Assembly: GCA_002633005.1 (NCBI GenBank) | Contig: NMRA01000151.1 | Location: 62,001-126,000 of the forward strand | From: Phoronis australis | Taxonomy: Eukaryota > Phoronida > Phoronidae | Direction of reading: 5' to 3' | Length of the DNA: 64,000 bases | Shown here: one piece after another, positions 1 through 12,100 of the stretch | How positions within the stretch are numbered: the stretch's first letter is position 1 | Layout: each line of letters begins with the position of its first letter | Notes under the pieces: model-generated | Told to the model about the DNA's origin: nothing | Database searches by the model: none | The model's input: the letters and a program-made list of their open reading frames with translations, nothing else | Made by a program: the position numbers and the translations under genes

Positions 1-151
1 GCTTCGACAGAAGATTCACCGCCATTAATTTAATGTACCTCTGAGTATGAAGCTTGTGACTTCGGCTCAATCTAATTAGTGCTTTGGTATTTTTTCAATA
101 AGAGTTAACCCAGTGAAGACAACGAGAATCACCTCAAGAGTGACTGCTTAC

Positions 152-280
152 CATAGGTATCCTAACTACAGACACCTGTTGATTTCGGATTTGTTGCTGA
201 GCAACCATGACCAACTGACCCTGGTCATTTTTGACTAGCACTGCCCCAGGGGGCAGCTGCAAGCCTGGAGGAAGTCGAAT
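152..280 (-). CDS. TAF4: TAF4 coding exon 2
   Basis: This 129-nt exon (43 codons, phase 0 at both ends) lies between an acceptor AG at 281-282 and a donor GTAAGC at 146-151. It encodes the LPPGLQLPPGAVLV segment and a Q-rich tail. Positions 1-145 look like the next intron; I see no coding sequence there. Confidence 0.82.
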
Positions 281-2665
281 CTACAATGTGGAAGTAAGAG
301 TTATAAATGAGGTCAAGAGTAAGACTAGACTACCAAAAACAAGTAAGAACTCCAATATTGCCGAATGAATATAATGATATACGGTAAGATCTCACCAATT
401 ACTGACTAAATGTTTGACAAAATTGATTTGTTTTCGTTTCTCAAAAGCAAACTAACATTGTTGTGACAGCCCACAATTTTCCATAACACTGATGGAAGCT
501 ATGGTATAAACCTTAAATATGATAAAATATATACTATTTGTTGCAAGTTCTCTCTCATGAATAAAATAAAATTCCAATTGCTTGCCATATTGCAACCTCA
601 ATAAGTAAGATTATTCCATACTTTTAGTCAAATGGTAGACTGCCCAGCCAATCATGACAATACTGCACCCAAATTTAAAAAGTTTCCACTGCTCACTCTC
701 AAATACCACGTGAAATGAATGAACAGATTCCATCGACATTATCACACACACGATCAGCGTTACATGCGACCTCCCTTAACATATCACCTTCAGGACTGTG
801 AAAAAGCGATGACAGATCCAAGTAACAACTTTCGACGACTTCAGAGCGATATACATGTACTGACATAGCAATGATGGCCAATAATATCAATTTCCACATC
901 ATCGATTTCTGATGATAAAAATGTGTAGTTTGAAAAGTTCAGATAATGGTTGCTTTTGTCATGATTTTTATTTCAAATCAAATTTCCTTGTAATTGGTTT
1001 TTGCCGTGATTATCAGCAAAGTTTGAATAAAAACAACTTCTCTAAAACCCTGCAAGTAAGCGTAGGTGGCAAATATGAAATAAAGTGTTTTTTGAAAGAT
1101 TTTGCTACTCAAATGTTTCACATAAAGGCAATGAACCTTATCTGTAAGATCATACTTGTTGTACATACAAACGACAGCACAAGTCCACTGGTTACATCTT
1201 ATGCAAAAACGGCTTAACTGTAAACATTTACATGTAAACGAACGGCCATGTTATCAGGATCAAGAAAAAGTGACCACATGTGTAGGCTGATAAGTTTTAC
1301 GATAACGAGTAAAGCAAAGCGAGGTCACATGTGCATGAAAAACTAGATCAAATAGGAGTACAAACATGTGGATGAGAATTTCTTATTGTTGTGTACTTGT
1401 CACTGAGAGCACTCGCGAACTTCTTATTCAGTGCACACCATGTGTTACGTTCGAGGTAACATTTACAAAATTACTTTACTCTTGATGATTTGCAAAACTA
1501 TTCACACAATACTCCAAGATAACATTAACACGACGCAATTAATTGCGAGTTAGTGTAGTCACATCGATTGACAATTACTCACTCCAGGAGACGGTGCTAT
1601 TACACGAGCCTGCGGTGTTGTTATTCTAACTGGATTCTGAATGAGTCTTGGGGCCAGTGATCTTGCCTGAGCCGTTGTTACTGCCCTCGGCGCAGATATA
1701 ACCTGCACAGTTGATACACCACCTTGAGAAGATGGTTGCACTGGCCTCACAACAGTTACAGTCTGTGTGCCTCCTGGCAATACTGTGCTAGATAATTCTG
1801 TTTTTACTTTCTGTGGATCTTGTTTCACAATAATTTGTTGACCATGCACAATATTAGAATCTTGTTTAATTATGAACTGAGGTTTTGGCGAGTTTGACGT
1901 TAACGGACTAGTCCTAGATATGACAACTTGGTCATTTTTCACGCCACGTGTCTGGGTCAAACTGTCCGAGCTAGTAACAGGAACTACTAGAGGTTTTTGT
2001 TCAGCAGCAACACTGGCTAAGTCATACATAGCTCCAGTTACAGATCCTGATGTACTGACAACTACAGTACCAGGTCCATTGCTAGTGTTTACATGGTTAT
2101 CTTGAGTGGTAATATTGATATTGTGTACAGTCGTTACTGGATGAACATTAGATATTGCAGTTAATGGTTGACCAGTGACACTTTGAACAAAGTTTGTCGA
2201 CTGTGCAGCGTTCAAACCGTTGGGATTTAATGTAACATTAACACCTTGTCTTAGCACAGTCGGTGTGGAGCCAGAGGTTTGAACAGGTCCCGAAACATGA
2301 AGCTGTACACCAGTTGTGCTACACACAGCAGCGTTTGTAGAGCCATCAATAGAAGTAATTCCCAAAATCTGAGGCTGTTGAAGAGTAGTTCGCAGAATAT
2401 TATTTGCCGCTGTCGTGGTATGTTGCACACTTTGGTCGGAGTTTGCTGAATCCGCTTGAATATGCGGCGAGTCCAGGGGACTATTCTCAAGTTTTACATT
2501 CGTATTCACATGATTTAGTTCAGACGTCGGAACCAAAAGCTGGTGTCTCTTGTCTTTGTCTGTTGGAGATATCAGCCGCGACTCTAAGGACCCAACTAAC
2601 TCACTAATGACGCTCTCATCGACCGAAGAAGAGAGAATATCGTCGAGCGGGTTGGTGCTCGCCAT
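152..2665 (-). CDS. TAF4: TAF4, TFIID subunit 4, N-terminal part (partial gene)
   Basis: TAF4 is a core TFIID subunit that works in the nucleus in RNA polymerase II preinitiation complexes. Two coding exons are visible, 1583-2665 and 152-280; the gene continues off the left edge, so the TAFH/NHR1 and histone-fold domains are not in the window. The N-terminus MASTNPLDDILSSSVDES is followed by SELVGSLESRL, which matches the conserved start of animal TAF4 proteins. The rest of exon 1 is a Ser/Thr/Gln/Val-rich low-complexity activation region. Exon 2 encodes IRLPPGLQLPPGAVLVKND then GQLVMVAQQQ, the proline/glutamine patch typical of TAF4. Both exons are in phase 0 (361 + 43 codons). The start is the first ATG of the long frame and faces LSM14 head to head. 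TAF4B cannot be excluded because the diagnostic C-terminus is missing, although most invertebrates have one gene. Confidence 0.88.
281..1582 (-). other. TAF4 intron 1
   Basis: This 1.3-kb AT-rich intron is bounded by consensus splice sites. I see no recognisable repeat in it. It holds one small reading frame with a signal-peptide look, listed separately. Confidence 0.7.
699..902 (-). CDS. Possible small secreted peptide inside TAF4 intron 1
   Basis: This 67-aa frame starts MMWKLILLAIIAMSVHVYRS, a positively charged hydrophobic stretch like a signal peptide. An acidic segment with four cysteines follows (ESC, VAC, RVC, GIC). The final codons overlap a possible donor (GTATTT), so it could also be a first exon. 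I do not recognise a family. It lies on the same strand as TAF4 within its intron. It could be a chance frame; only its composition argues for it. Confidence 0.18.
   Translation of the reverse strand: MMWKLILLAIIAMSVHVYRSEVVESCYLDLSSLFHSPEGDMLREVACNADRVCDNVDGICSFISRGI
1583..2665 (-). CDS. TAF4: TAF4 coding exon 1
   Basis: The exon holds 361 codons from ATG at 2665 to a donor GTGAGT (plus-strand actcac, 1577-1582). It ends in phase 0 after a Gly codon. Without splicing the frame reads only seven more codons to a stop, which supports the donor. Confidence 0.88.
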
Positions 2666-3040
2666 TGCTGTTCAACAACTGATGTACGCATGCGTAATAG
2701 CCTTCACCAAAGGCGGGAAGGAAGCTAATTCAAATACCAAAACATATCTGATTTCTTTAGTAACTGGGAATATTTTGAATTGTTTTATTTTTTCAAAACC
2801 TGCCTAAAAAATGGCGCAAGCGATGGGGCAAAATTATGCTCATAAGAAACACGGACATTAAGTTTTCCAATAGCTCTTTTAACGGTAGGGTAAAGCAAAG
2901 AACGCTGGGAAACGAACTTTAAAGCGCCATCTGGCAGCAAAGTAGTCGCCATTTTCTGCTAGTCGTTACAGTCAGCGTAGTAGGTGAAGTTGAATCCATC
3001 AACATCTTCCCTCTTTGGGGAATTGTAACTACTTTGCACC
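2666..3040. promoter_or_regulatory. Bidirectional promoter between TAF4 and LSM14
   Basis: The two start codons are 375 bp apart and point away from each other. The interval has two YY1-like motifs in opposite orientation, AAAATGGCGC at 2808-2817 and CGCCATTTT at 2947-2955. A 12-bp palindrome TACGCATGCGTA at 2685-2696 resembles an NRF1 site. No clear TATA box is placed for either gene. Divergent housekeeping pairs with YY1/NRF1-type promoters are common in animals; use of these sites here is inferred. Confidence 0.6.
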
Positions 3041-3161
3041 ATGAGTGTGGGAGGTCCATACCTCGGCAGCAAAATTAGCCTGATTTCTAAGGCAGATATT
3101 CGCTATGAGGGCATATTATATACTATTGATACGCACGAGTGTACTGTGGCTCTTGCTAAAG
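3041..3161 (+). CDS. LSM14: LSM14 exon 1 (start codon, LSm domain)
   Basis: The ATG sits in the context CACCATGAG. The exon encodes [20 protein letters not shown] onward and ends at donor AAAG|GTTAGT in phase 1. Confidence 0.92.
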
Positions 3162-6100
3162 GTTAGTTGTTGATGTTGTACTAAGCTTTTAGTTTCAGTG
3201 TAGGCCTACCGCACAGTTTTGTTTCTCTAAGAAGTTGCTTGGTTATTGTTGAGACCATGCTTATAAAATGACAATCATGACAAACCAACTTGAAGAACCT
3301 TATCTCACGCAGTAACGGTCCAGACCAGTATCTTTTGAAGAGTTCCAAAACAAAAAGTTGTGTTTTTGTGATGGACGGCTGGTTCTGCTTTAATTTTTTC
3401 GAACATGCTCTGCTTTCCATAACAACTTTAAAATAGTCAACGATAAACATTCAAACAAAACAAAATGTGCAACTTTACATCGTTCTTACTGCGAATTCAA
3501 ACACCGGACACAATTCTTGAGTAAACGCACCATGTCTTATTCGTTAGTTATGGATTACTAACTGCACATAAAAAGAAGAAAAGCAATTGGTTATTGTTTA
3601 CAATCCGACTCTCTTGATGTACATACTTGATACAAATGTTTTCTGAATCTTCTAGTCACGGTGATACCAAAAATGTATTACTTGCACTATTTGGTCCTTT
3701 CTTATTCATAAATTCAGTTTTTCCAAGGCATTCATTTGCAACGCAAATTTAGTGAGGCAGTCGTTTTTAAAAGTGCAACACTTTTCAGCAGGATGGATAA
3801 CTAACAGTTAACCTAGAGTGAAGTTGGTTCGACGCAGAATGTGTTCGTGTATTTAGCCTGCCTGTGATAGTTATCTTATTATCTAATTCCACTTGTTTGA
3901 AACAGTTTTTGTCACTGACACGACACTTGTCTGCCATAACACTAGTCGAAATCATGTTCGCGAGAAGTCCAGTGTTTTTGAGGACGACATTGTCTGTGAG
4001 AACGTATACTCTCATGTTTTTCTAAAGAAGAAGTTTTGAAAGTTTTGAAGAGGCACTCATATTACTGACTATTACTGTTTTTAACTCAGAGTTTCCCTAA
4101 TGTGCGGTATCTTCAATATAGTAGTCAATTTTGTGGTCTTCTGGCACGCGTGATAATTGTAGTTATCATTCTTGCCGGTCACCCGAGATCGGCTTATTAG
4201 CAAATGAACACCTCGGTAAAACAGTGAATGCATGAATAAGAAGAGCCTAATGGGTACGAGTAATACATTTTTGGAATCACAATGATCACCATGACGAGAG
4301 GATTTAGAAAATAGTAAAAGCAAGTATGTATAATGGAGTTGAATTACAAATAACTTAATGAACTGTCAATTTTATGCAAATCCAGAAATAATTTCTCATT
4401 TGAGTGAGGAACAGGATTAGACAAACTCTATAACTGTAAACCGTGTAAGCGATGTGAGTCAAAGGTTTGCTTGAGTTTGATGGAACCCGGGTTTATCGTG
4501 TTTGTAAGGTGGTAAAGGTGCTTTTACACCAGTGTTCTATCAAAGAAACTATCTTTTGACTTGGACCACTGTTCAATAAAACAGTAAACTGGTCTTAGCT
4601 TACCTACTGGCCTTTTTACTGTTTTCGAGTCCACCCCTCTATCAACCAAACCGCTCTAGGTATATCCCTGTTCACTGACAGCCAGTAGAGGATTTAGTGA
4701 TAAGTTGAGTTCTGAGTGTCATTACCAATATAGAATAATTTATCAGCCTCACGTGGTTGTGGATTGTCAAATTCTTGGAACTTGTATTTTCTTTTGAAAT
4801 AAAAAAGCCACAAGTGCAAGTGACATTTTGTATATAAATGCTTTGTTTCTTGCTAGTAATGATGCCTTACTACTAATGTTGCAGTGAGGACATTTGGTAC
4901 AGAAGATCGGCCAGCAGAGCGCCCTGTACCAGCCCGTGATGAGATTTTCGAGTACATCATATTCCGTGGCAGGGATATCAAGGATCTACATGTGTGTGAG
5001 GGCCCATGCAAGGCCACGCCCCCGCAGGAGCCAGACCCACCTCAGGATCAGGATCCTGCTATCGTTAAGGTGAGTTAGAAATAGTGTTGAAGCTTAAACT
5101 ACAAAGTATTTGGGGTGCTTTAACTCAAAATATGCAACACAAGAAAAAATGTGCTCTGACTCAAGAAAAGGAAGGAGATGGCTGAATGGAAGCAGTTATG
5201 ACTGAACTTGATTCTCGAATAGTTCTGACAACTGTGGTGCCCCCTATTGGTGATTTTGCCGTTTTTGCGTCCATGGCTGTCTCCTTAATCCTTTTTAGGA
5301 GTTAATGAAACATTTGCCTCTGTATGTTCAGAGATCTGTGACAAATTTTATTCCTCCCAGAATTCCCCCGAGTACTACCATGAGTACTACCATGAGTACT
5401 ACCATGAGATACGGACATGCGCAAAGCGGACCATTCCACGGACTTATCTTCAAGAGGAAGACGTGTTTTTCCTTTGGAAGGTTTTTTCGCGCAAGTTACA
5501 CCGCGACCACGCTCAATTGCATAACTCTTTGCTAATGAGCATTTTTTCTTCTTATCAACTATATCATCATCTTGGAAGTTTTGGCCGACCGAGCTCACCG
5601 ACTCTGTGTGACTCGACGGGCCACACCTTGCCCGGTTTTACCGGCGCTGAGCATTACGACTCTACAAATTTTCATATAATATGGCAAACAAATTTCTATT
5701 ATGAAGACAACTGTACCTGTCCGTTTTGGGATTGATTGTACATATGTGACCCCAACACCACAAAATGAGTCCTAAGTAGAGATTTGTCATTTTAGTAATT
5801 GTTATTTTGTCTGAAAATACAGTATTTTCTGGTCATTTTGATGTATGAAACGTGTCCTTATCTTACACATGGCCGAGTTATTGCCATTTCAAGTGGGCGA
5901 AAGCAAAAATTTAGAACTTTAATGGCCAAGAAAAAGTGATATTAGTGTCTTTAAAAACGATACAAAAAATAAAATTTATCAAAAATTAAAAAAAATGTTG
6001 ACATTGTTACATAATTGCAGCCATTTTCCAAGATGGCCACCATTCAATGAAAATGCATTGCTGATGGCCACCATGTAAATGAAAGAGATTCATGATTAGA

Positions 6101-9100
6101 AAAGGGGATAGTTTTTAAAAAGAACTGAAACTAATCACATGAGAGCACAATTCAATTGAGAAACATAAGTTTTCTCCTTTCAAAATGTGTCGCTATGGTA
6201 ACGGATAATTCAAAATGACCACCATTAAACTTAAATGAATATATAAATGAAGTTAACCAATTGCCAGTTGTTGTGCTGGGTCACATATAATGCACCAGCT
6301 ACTGGACACTTTTATGATTTTCTATTATTTTTGAGACTGCCTCTGTAGCCACCAAATCGCTCAACTATTGTAGATTACTGCATCTGGGGATGTATCACCT
6401 AAACTTTTGCAAGATCTGTTGGAAATTTGCCAAGTTTATTCGGAGGGATCTGAAAATTAAGCTAAGGAACTACACAGAAACAAAGGTAAATGTGAAAAAA
6501 AATTGCCTGAGGAGGCACAAAAGTAAACTACTTTTGTGCCTCCTCAGGCAATTTTTTTTCACATTTACCTTTGTTTCTGTGTAGTTCCTTAGCCGAATTT
6601 AATGTTATTAGAAAATACTTCTTATTACAGAGACAAACATGGCTTCCTATTTTCAGATGGGTTTGACACATTTTACATCACCTAGCTGTCATTTTTGTAA
6701 TACTAGTAACGATACTTGAAGCATACCATTCGGGGTGCTGTTGTTGGTGCATTTGAGCTTTGAGGGCTACGCATTGTGTTGTTTGTGGAATATGGTTGCA
6801 CTTAACCTTAAGCTATGTGCATGGTGGTTACATGCACTGTTTGAGTTTGTGACAAGGCTACATGCAATGATAAAAACCATTAAGTATGACAGAAAATTAA
6901 AAGAGTGTTTATCATGAGTACATCGTCGATTTTGTGTACCCTTTTAAGTCTGCCTTCATAAGTCTTATCCCTGTCCGATTTATTAATTCTTTGTTTTAAT
7001 AGGAATATAGTGATAAAAGCCCATAATTTTTCACTTGGGACACTGCTACAGTCACACATTGATAATTTTGCAACAGTAATTTTCTTGGATACAACCTCAG
7101 GTGCATCCATTGTTTCTGCCATAAGAAATCTAATAACTCAATATCACAGCATTTAGCATAAAGTGTGTTAGGAGTTTTCATATTTACCCATCTCTCTGTC
7201 CAGTCGTCCTTGAGTGGCCCGGCAAGTAGCCATGGGTACCAGGCTATGAGCGCACCTCAACAACTACAGAAGCAAACTCAGTCCGCTCCAGGTAGTCAGT
7301 CCACGACTGACTATGCGTGTGGTGGTCAAGCAGTGTTACATCCTCCCACGTCATTCGCTCAAGTCACCGGTCAGCAGCCAAGTCAACAGCACCAGGCACA
7401 ATCAGGCGAGTGGACAGTGTTACTAGTTTATTGGCATAGACTCAAAGCAAGCTACAGTGGCCATTTTGTGGGAGTAACTGCTGAAATATATCTTTGAAGA
7501 ATGAATTTCCCCATCTCAGTTTTTATATGCTCACTTAAATGGATGGATATTGTTGTCATCCTGTCAAGTGTCTGTTTGTGTCTCAAAAACAGTGTACGCC
7601 ACTTTACAATCTGCCCCAGGCCCAGGGGAGGTGGGTTTCTTCAGTTTATGGGGGGTGGATGGTTTGGCAGATTTCAGTGAAGTTTGACACAAAGGTAAGC
7701 AGTCTAATGTCTTCACAAAGCTAGAGCAGAAATGCAGTTTTGAGGAAATGCACAAGACTTATTGACTTTTGACAATTGTTTCAGTTAGGCTCATATCCAT
7801 TTTTTGCTGAGTGTTATATTAAAATTTCATTTCCGTGTGAATTCCGAAGTTACTTGAGATATGCGAGTGTGTTGCTGATGGCTCATGACAGGTGTTGATA
7901 TTCTCTTGTCCTCTTGAGCCTCTGCTTGCAGTTTGCTTCAGGTAGAGTTCCAGACGACTCTACCACTCATGCTTACCGCTATGCATGTTTTATTTGTAGG
8001 ACTGCAGAGCAGTGCGCCACCAGCACGAGGGTCACCCTCTACCGATCACCATCATCACAGACAGCAGCAGTACCAACGCCAAGACGGCAGTCATCAGAAC
8101 CACCCAATCAGACAAAACCGTGGTGGCGGTGGACAGCGTGGTGGCCGACAGCCCAGAGGTAAGTGAGTACACAAGCAATCAGGATGTCTGCATTGTGATG
8201 ATTATCACAATTTCTTCTTCTGATGCTATGTCAAGAAATTATGAAAAGTATTCGCAATATAATAGATTAGAGTTTTGTGGTTTATTTTGAAAACAGACCT
8301 TAAAACATGTCTGTATGATAAGGTAAAACATGTCCAATGAGTCCACCACTCAAACCAAAATTTTTTGGCTTGGCATAGTGCAGTGTATTGTTACTTGTTT
8401 TTGTTTCGGTCACTTAAAAGAATACTGTTTGTGTGAAGGTGTTATTAATGAGACGGTTTAGTTTCTTAAAAAGATACGTGGACTCTGAACCATCCAGCAG
8501 ACATGACCCCTAATGTATTTCTGTAAAGTGTGTGTGAACGTCATTTAGTATATTTCGACTGTTCTTACCTATTTTGCCACTATTGTTTAGTCTCACCTTA
8601 AGATGGCATTACATATCACAGTTGATGAATTGTTATTTCCAAAAACAGTTGGAAATCCTTGACTTTCCTGCTACAAGTTAATTAGTACTGAGGATCTGAG
8701 TGTGGTATACTGCTTTCCGTTGTGCATCATTGAAGAAATGTTAAAAATTCGCTAGATAGAAGCTAATTAACGTTTTTATTGCCTATTGCCGTCATCTCTG
8801 TCTGGGCGTTCATAGCTGTATCTCTTAAATCCCTCAAAGAATCTTTTTGAGATTAAGCAGATGTCTTCATAAAAAAGTGATTATGGATGACGACAAGTTT
8901 TGGACCAATCCGACTACCACTGTGCCTCCTAGTGGTAATTTTATGTTTTTACGGTTTCCTATGTATCTTTGGAATTCTTGGGTGGATTTAGTTTCATGAA
9001 ATTTGGCGAATAGGTTTCTATTGAAGAGACGACAACGCCTTCCATTTTTGGATGGCTTTGACGATTCTGTGGCCATTTTTTTCATACTTTTATTTTGCTC

Positions 9101-12100
9101 TAGCATGATAATTACATGTCACATCAAACAATACAATATACGTCGTTTAGAATAACATTAAAACATTAGTCAATAAGTACCGTATTTCCTTCAGGATGTA
9201 ATTTAATAAAGTTAATGAACAATTGGAAATTAAGATTTCTAAAAAAACTTCTGGCTAAGTATGTCATTTTTTGCTAGCATGATCAACATATTAATGTTAG
9301 GGCTGTTCCAGCAAAATCTGTATGGGAGGGGGGGGAAGGCACTTTTATTTCGTACCCACCGCCCATATTTTTCATTTATTTCTCCAACCCATGACCCATA
9401 ATTTTTTAATTATTTTTAATAGGTTAAAATATAAAATCCAACACTTGCAAACAAATTGCCTCCAGGAGGACCTGTTAAGAACTTAGATGATTGACAGACA
9501 AGAACTAGTTGTCTTGTCCAATATTGTCAAAAACTAATGTAAAAGTGGCCTGTTGGCAGCCATCAGGTGTCTCTGTTCACCATGTTTTTATAATTTCAAT
9601 GAACATTTTTTCATTTATAAGGATCTATGAACTGTCTCCACGAACTCTTTTATACTTCTATGTCAAGTGAATATTGGAACTTGTTTATTTTGTTTATCTT
9701 ACTCCTCATACTTTTTATTTAAAAATCATCANTGACTTGATTAATGGCTTAGTGAACATATTGCACTCTGTTCACTGGCAATATGGGCTTTTTTGTATTG
9801 GGATAAGTTAGGATATATGCATTTTTTTGAGTTTTGAGGGCTGAAGTAACCAATCTGTCAACATTAACAGGTCAAAAAATACCACCCATTTTTAATGCAT
9901 CACTTCTTACAGGAACGACCACCTATAATTTGTGTTTTTTTCTGAAGACAACCACCCATGAATTTTTATTTCTACTGCCGTCCCCCCCCTCCCACACGGA
10001 TTTTACTGGAACAGCCCTTACAATTTTCCGACTGAATGTTTCCCCAAAGAACCAAAAAAAACACTGCTATCTTGTCCACATGAAAATTTACACGAAATGT
10101 TTATTTTAACCTCTCAGCAAACAGGAGCCAGAAACCAGAGACAAGACGACATTCCCAAAAGAGATGGAGAAAAGTTTCACTGTGTTCACCACAGAAAGAG
10201 CATAGATCACTTGTTTTTATTTTAATTTTATGGCCATTCTTTAAGTTTTCGAGTTTTTTGGCGTCCGCCTTACTATCTGCCTAACTGCTTGAAGAATCAT
10301 GAAAATTGTCAGGTGTGATCCTAATGAGGAAACTACAGCTGTCATTGATTTTCAGACAGGTTTCACTACTCTGGTGCCCCCTAGTGTGGATTTTATTTTT
10401 TTGTGTCCGCGGCATATCTCCTTAATCCATTGCATGAACTTTGTGATATTTAGCACATGTGTTCCTATGGAGCTGAAAACAGATGATGACGAGTTTCAGT
10501 CCACTCCGTCGATTAGTGTGTACCCTAGTGGCAATTTTATTTTTTTACGTTTTCCTGTATATCTTCAGAGTTCCTTCATGGATTTTCATGAAATACACGG
10601 CACATAGGTTATTGATAAGGAGGTGATGATGCCATTCCATTTTTGGATGGATTTGACAGATTTTACACCACCTTGTGGCCATTTTTGTTATTGTTGCATT
10701 TTTGCATCTGTTTTCTGGTGTCCTCTTCTCGTCTGCCATACCGTTCAGAGGATCATTAATAAAATTTACAGAATAGTTCCTGATGAGAAGACCACGACTG
10801 AAGTTGACTGTCTTATGGGTCCGGCTTTTGTGTCGCCCTCTAGTGACTATTTTGTTTTTTTCGTCTGAGTCCAAATCTCCCTCTTTGAAGGAGCATTGTG
10901 AAATTGGTAATGACTGTTAAACTGATCCAAATACCACTGTGCCCCTAGTGGCAAAACGTTTTCTTGGCGTTTGTCTCTGTGTCTTTGGAGTTCGTTAATG
11001 TATTTTCATGAAATACAGGCATGGAAAAACATTGTGAACACCTTTTTACAGATCTGTTTTTGGGTAAAGAAATGAGGACTGCTTTTGAATCAAGGAACTG
11101 TCTGTTGTGTATCCAACTTATCTTGATTCATGGTGTATATTCCGGCATGTATTAACATAACTATTTAAGTTCAGTAAGGAACCTTTCTACTGATTAACTG
11201 GTCGGGATATTTTCACTAAGCACGTCCATCAAATTACTGTATTTTAAAAACTGTTTCAGAGGCAAGTAACTAGGGAAAGTACCAGCTGAACACAGTTTCA
11301 ATACACTAACAGGCTGGAAGTTCGAATTTTTGATATTTGGTCTGCACGCAAAAATCTGTAAATTTACTGAAATGTCTGCAAATTTACTGAAAAATCTGCA
11401 AAGTACTCCAATGCAGTTTTGGTGGTACTCAGGTCTGCTAACGTATTTACCGTTGTTGGAAAAGTTAGCCGGTTCTGTCGTAAATCGGCTGCTGCTAAAA
11501 TTGTGATGCCTTCTCTTGAGTCGGCTTTTACGTCACCTGACCTTGACCAGTTTCTTTTCCCCCAATTCTTATATCAACTGTTCTTTGCTGCTGCCACAAG
11601 GTTGCGAACATGTCACAACATATTATCAGAACTTGTTTCATTTCGTTACAAGTTTTTAGTATTTTAAGACCAGCAAACTGAATTGTAGAACAAACTTTGC
11701 TGCTGCGAAGCTGTCATCATCTCCCATAAAGAAGTCGCAAACTTTTAGAAAATGGCGTGTGCGCCGTGTCATGAGCATGCTGGGTTTTTTTTTTGAAACT
11801 TACGACACTTTTATGTTACAAAAGGTGGCGAATTATGCTAGAAAATGACATTTATTTGCTTGTTTTCCACTTAAATTGTTGCAACGAACGTGGCGAGTGA
11901 TGGTTAACGACCATATTTTGCATGCATCCCCACCGGTTTGTTCGCTCCACATGTTGATGTAAGTTTTACGACAAGGTGATGAGCATAAGTTAACTACACC
12001 CAGTCCCGGGTACTCAACGGGCTGTGTGAAATTTCTGGATCTAATGGAGCTCAACACACTGGTAGGATAGTTTTCATACAGCTATAGTTGGTAATAACTA

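Noticed and set aside
6390..6584. Open frame over the hairpin at 6461-6593
   Set aside because: It is produced by the inverted repeat; the second half is the complement of the first and resembles no protein.
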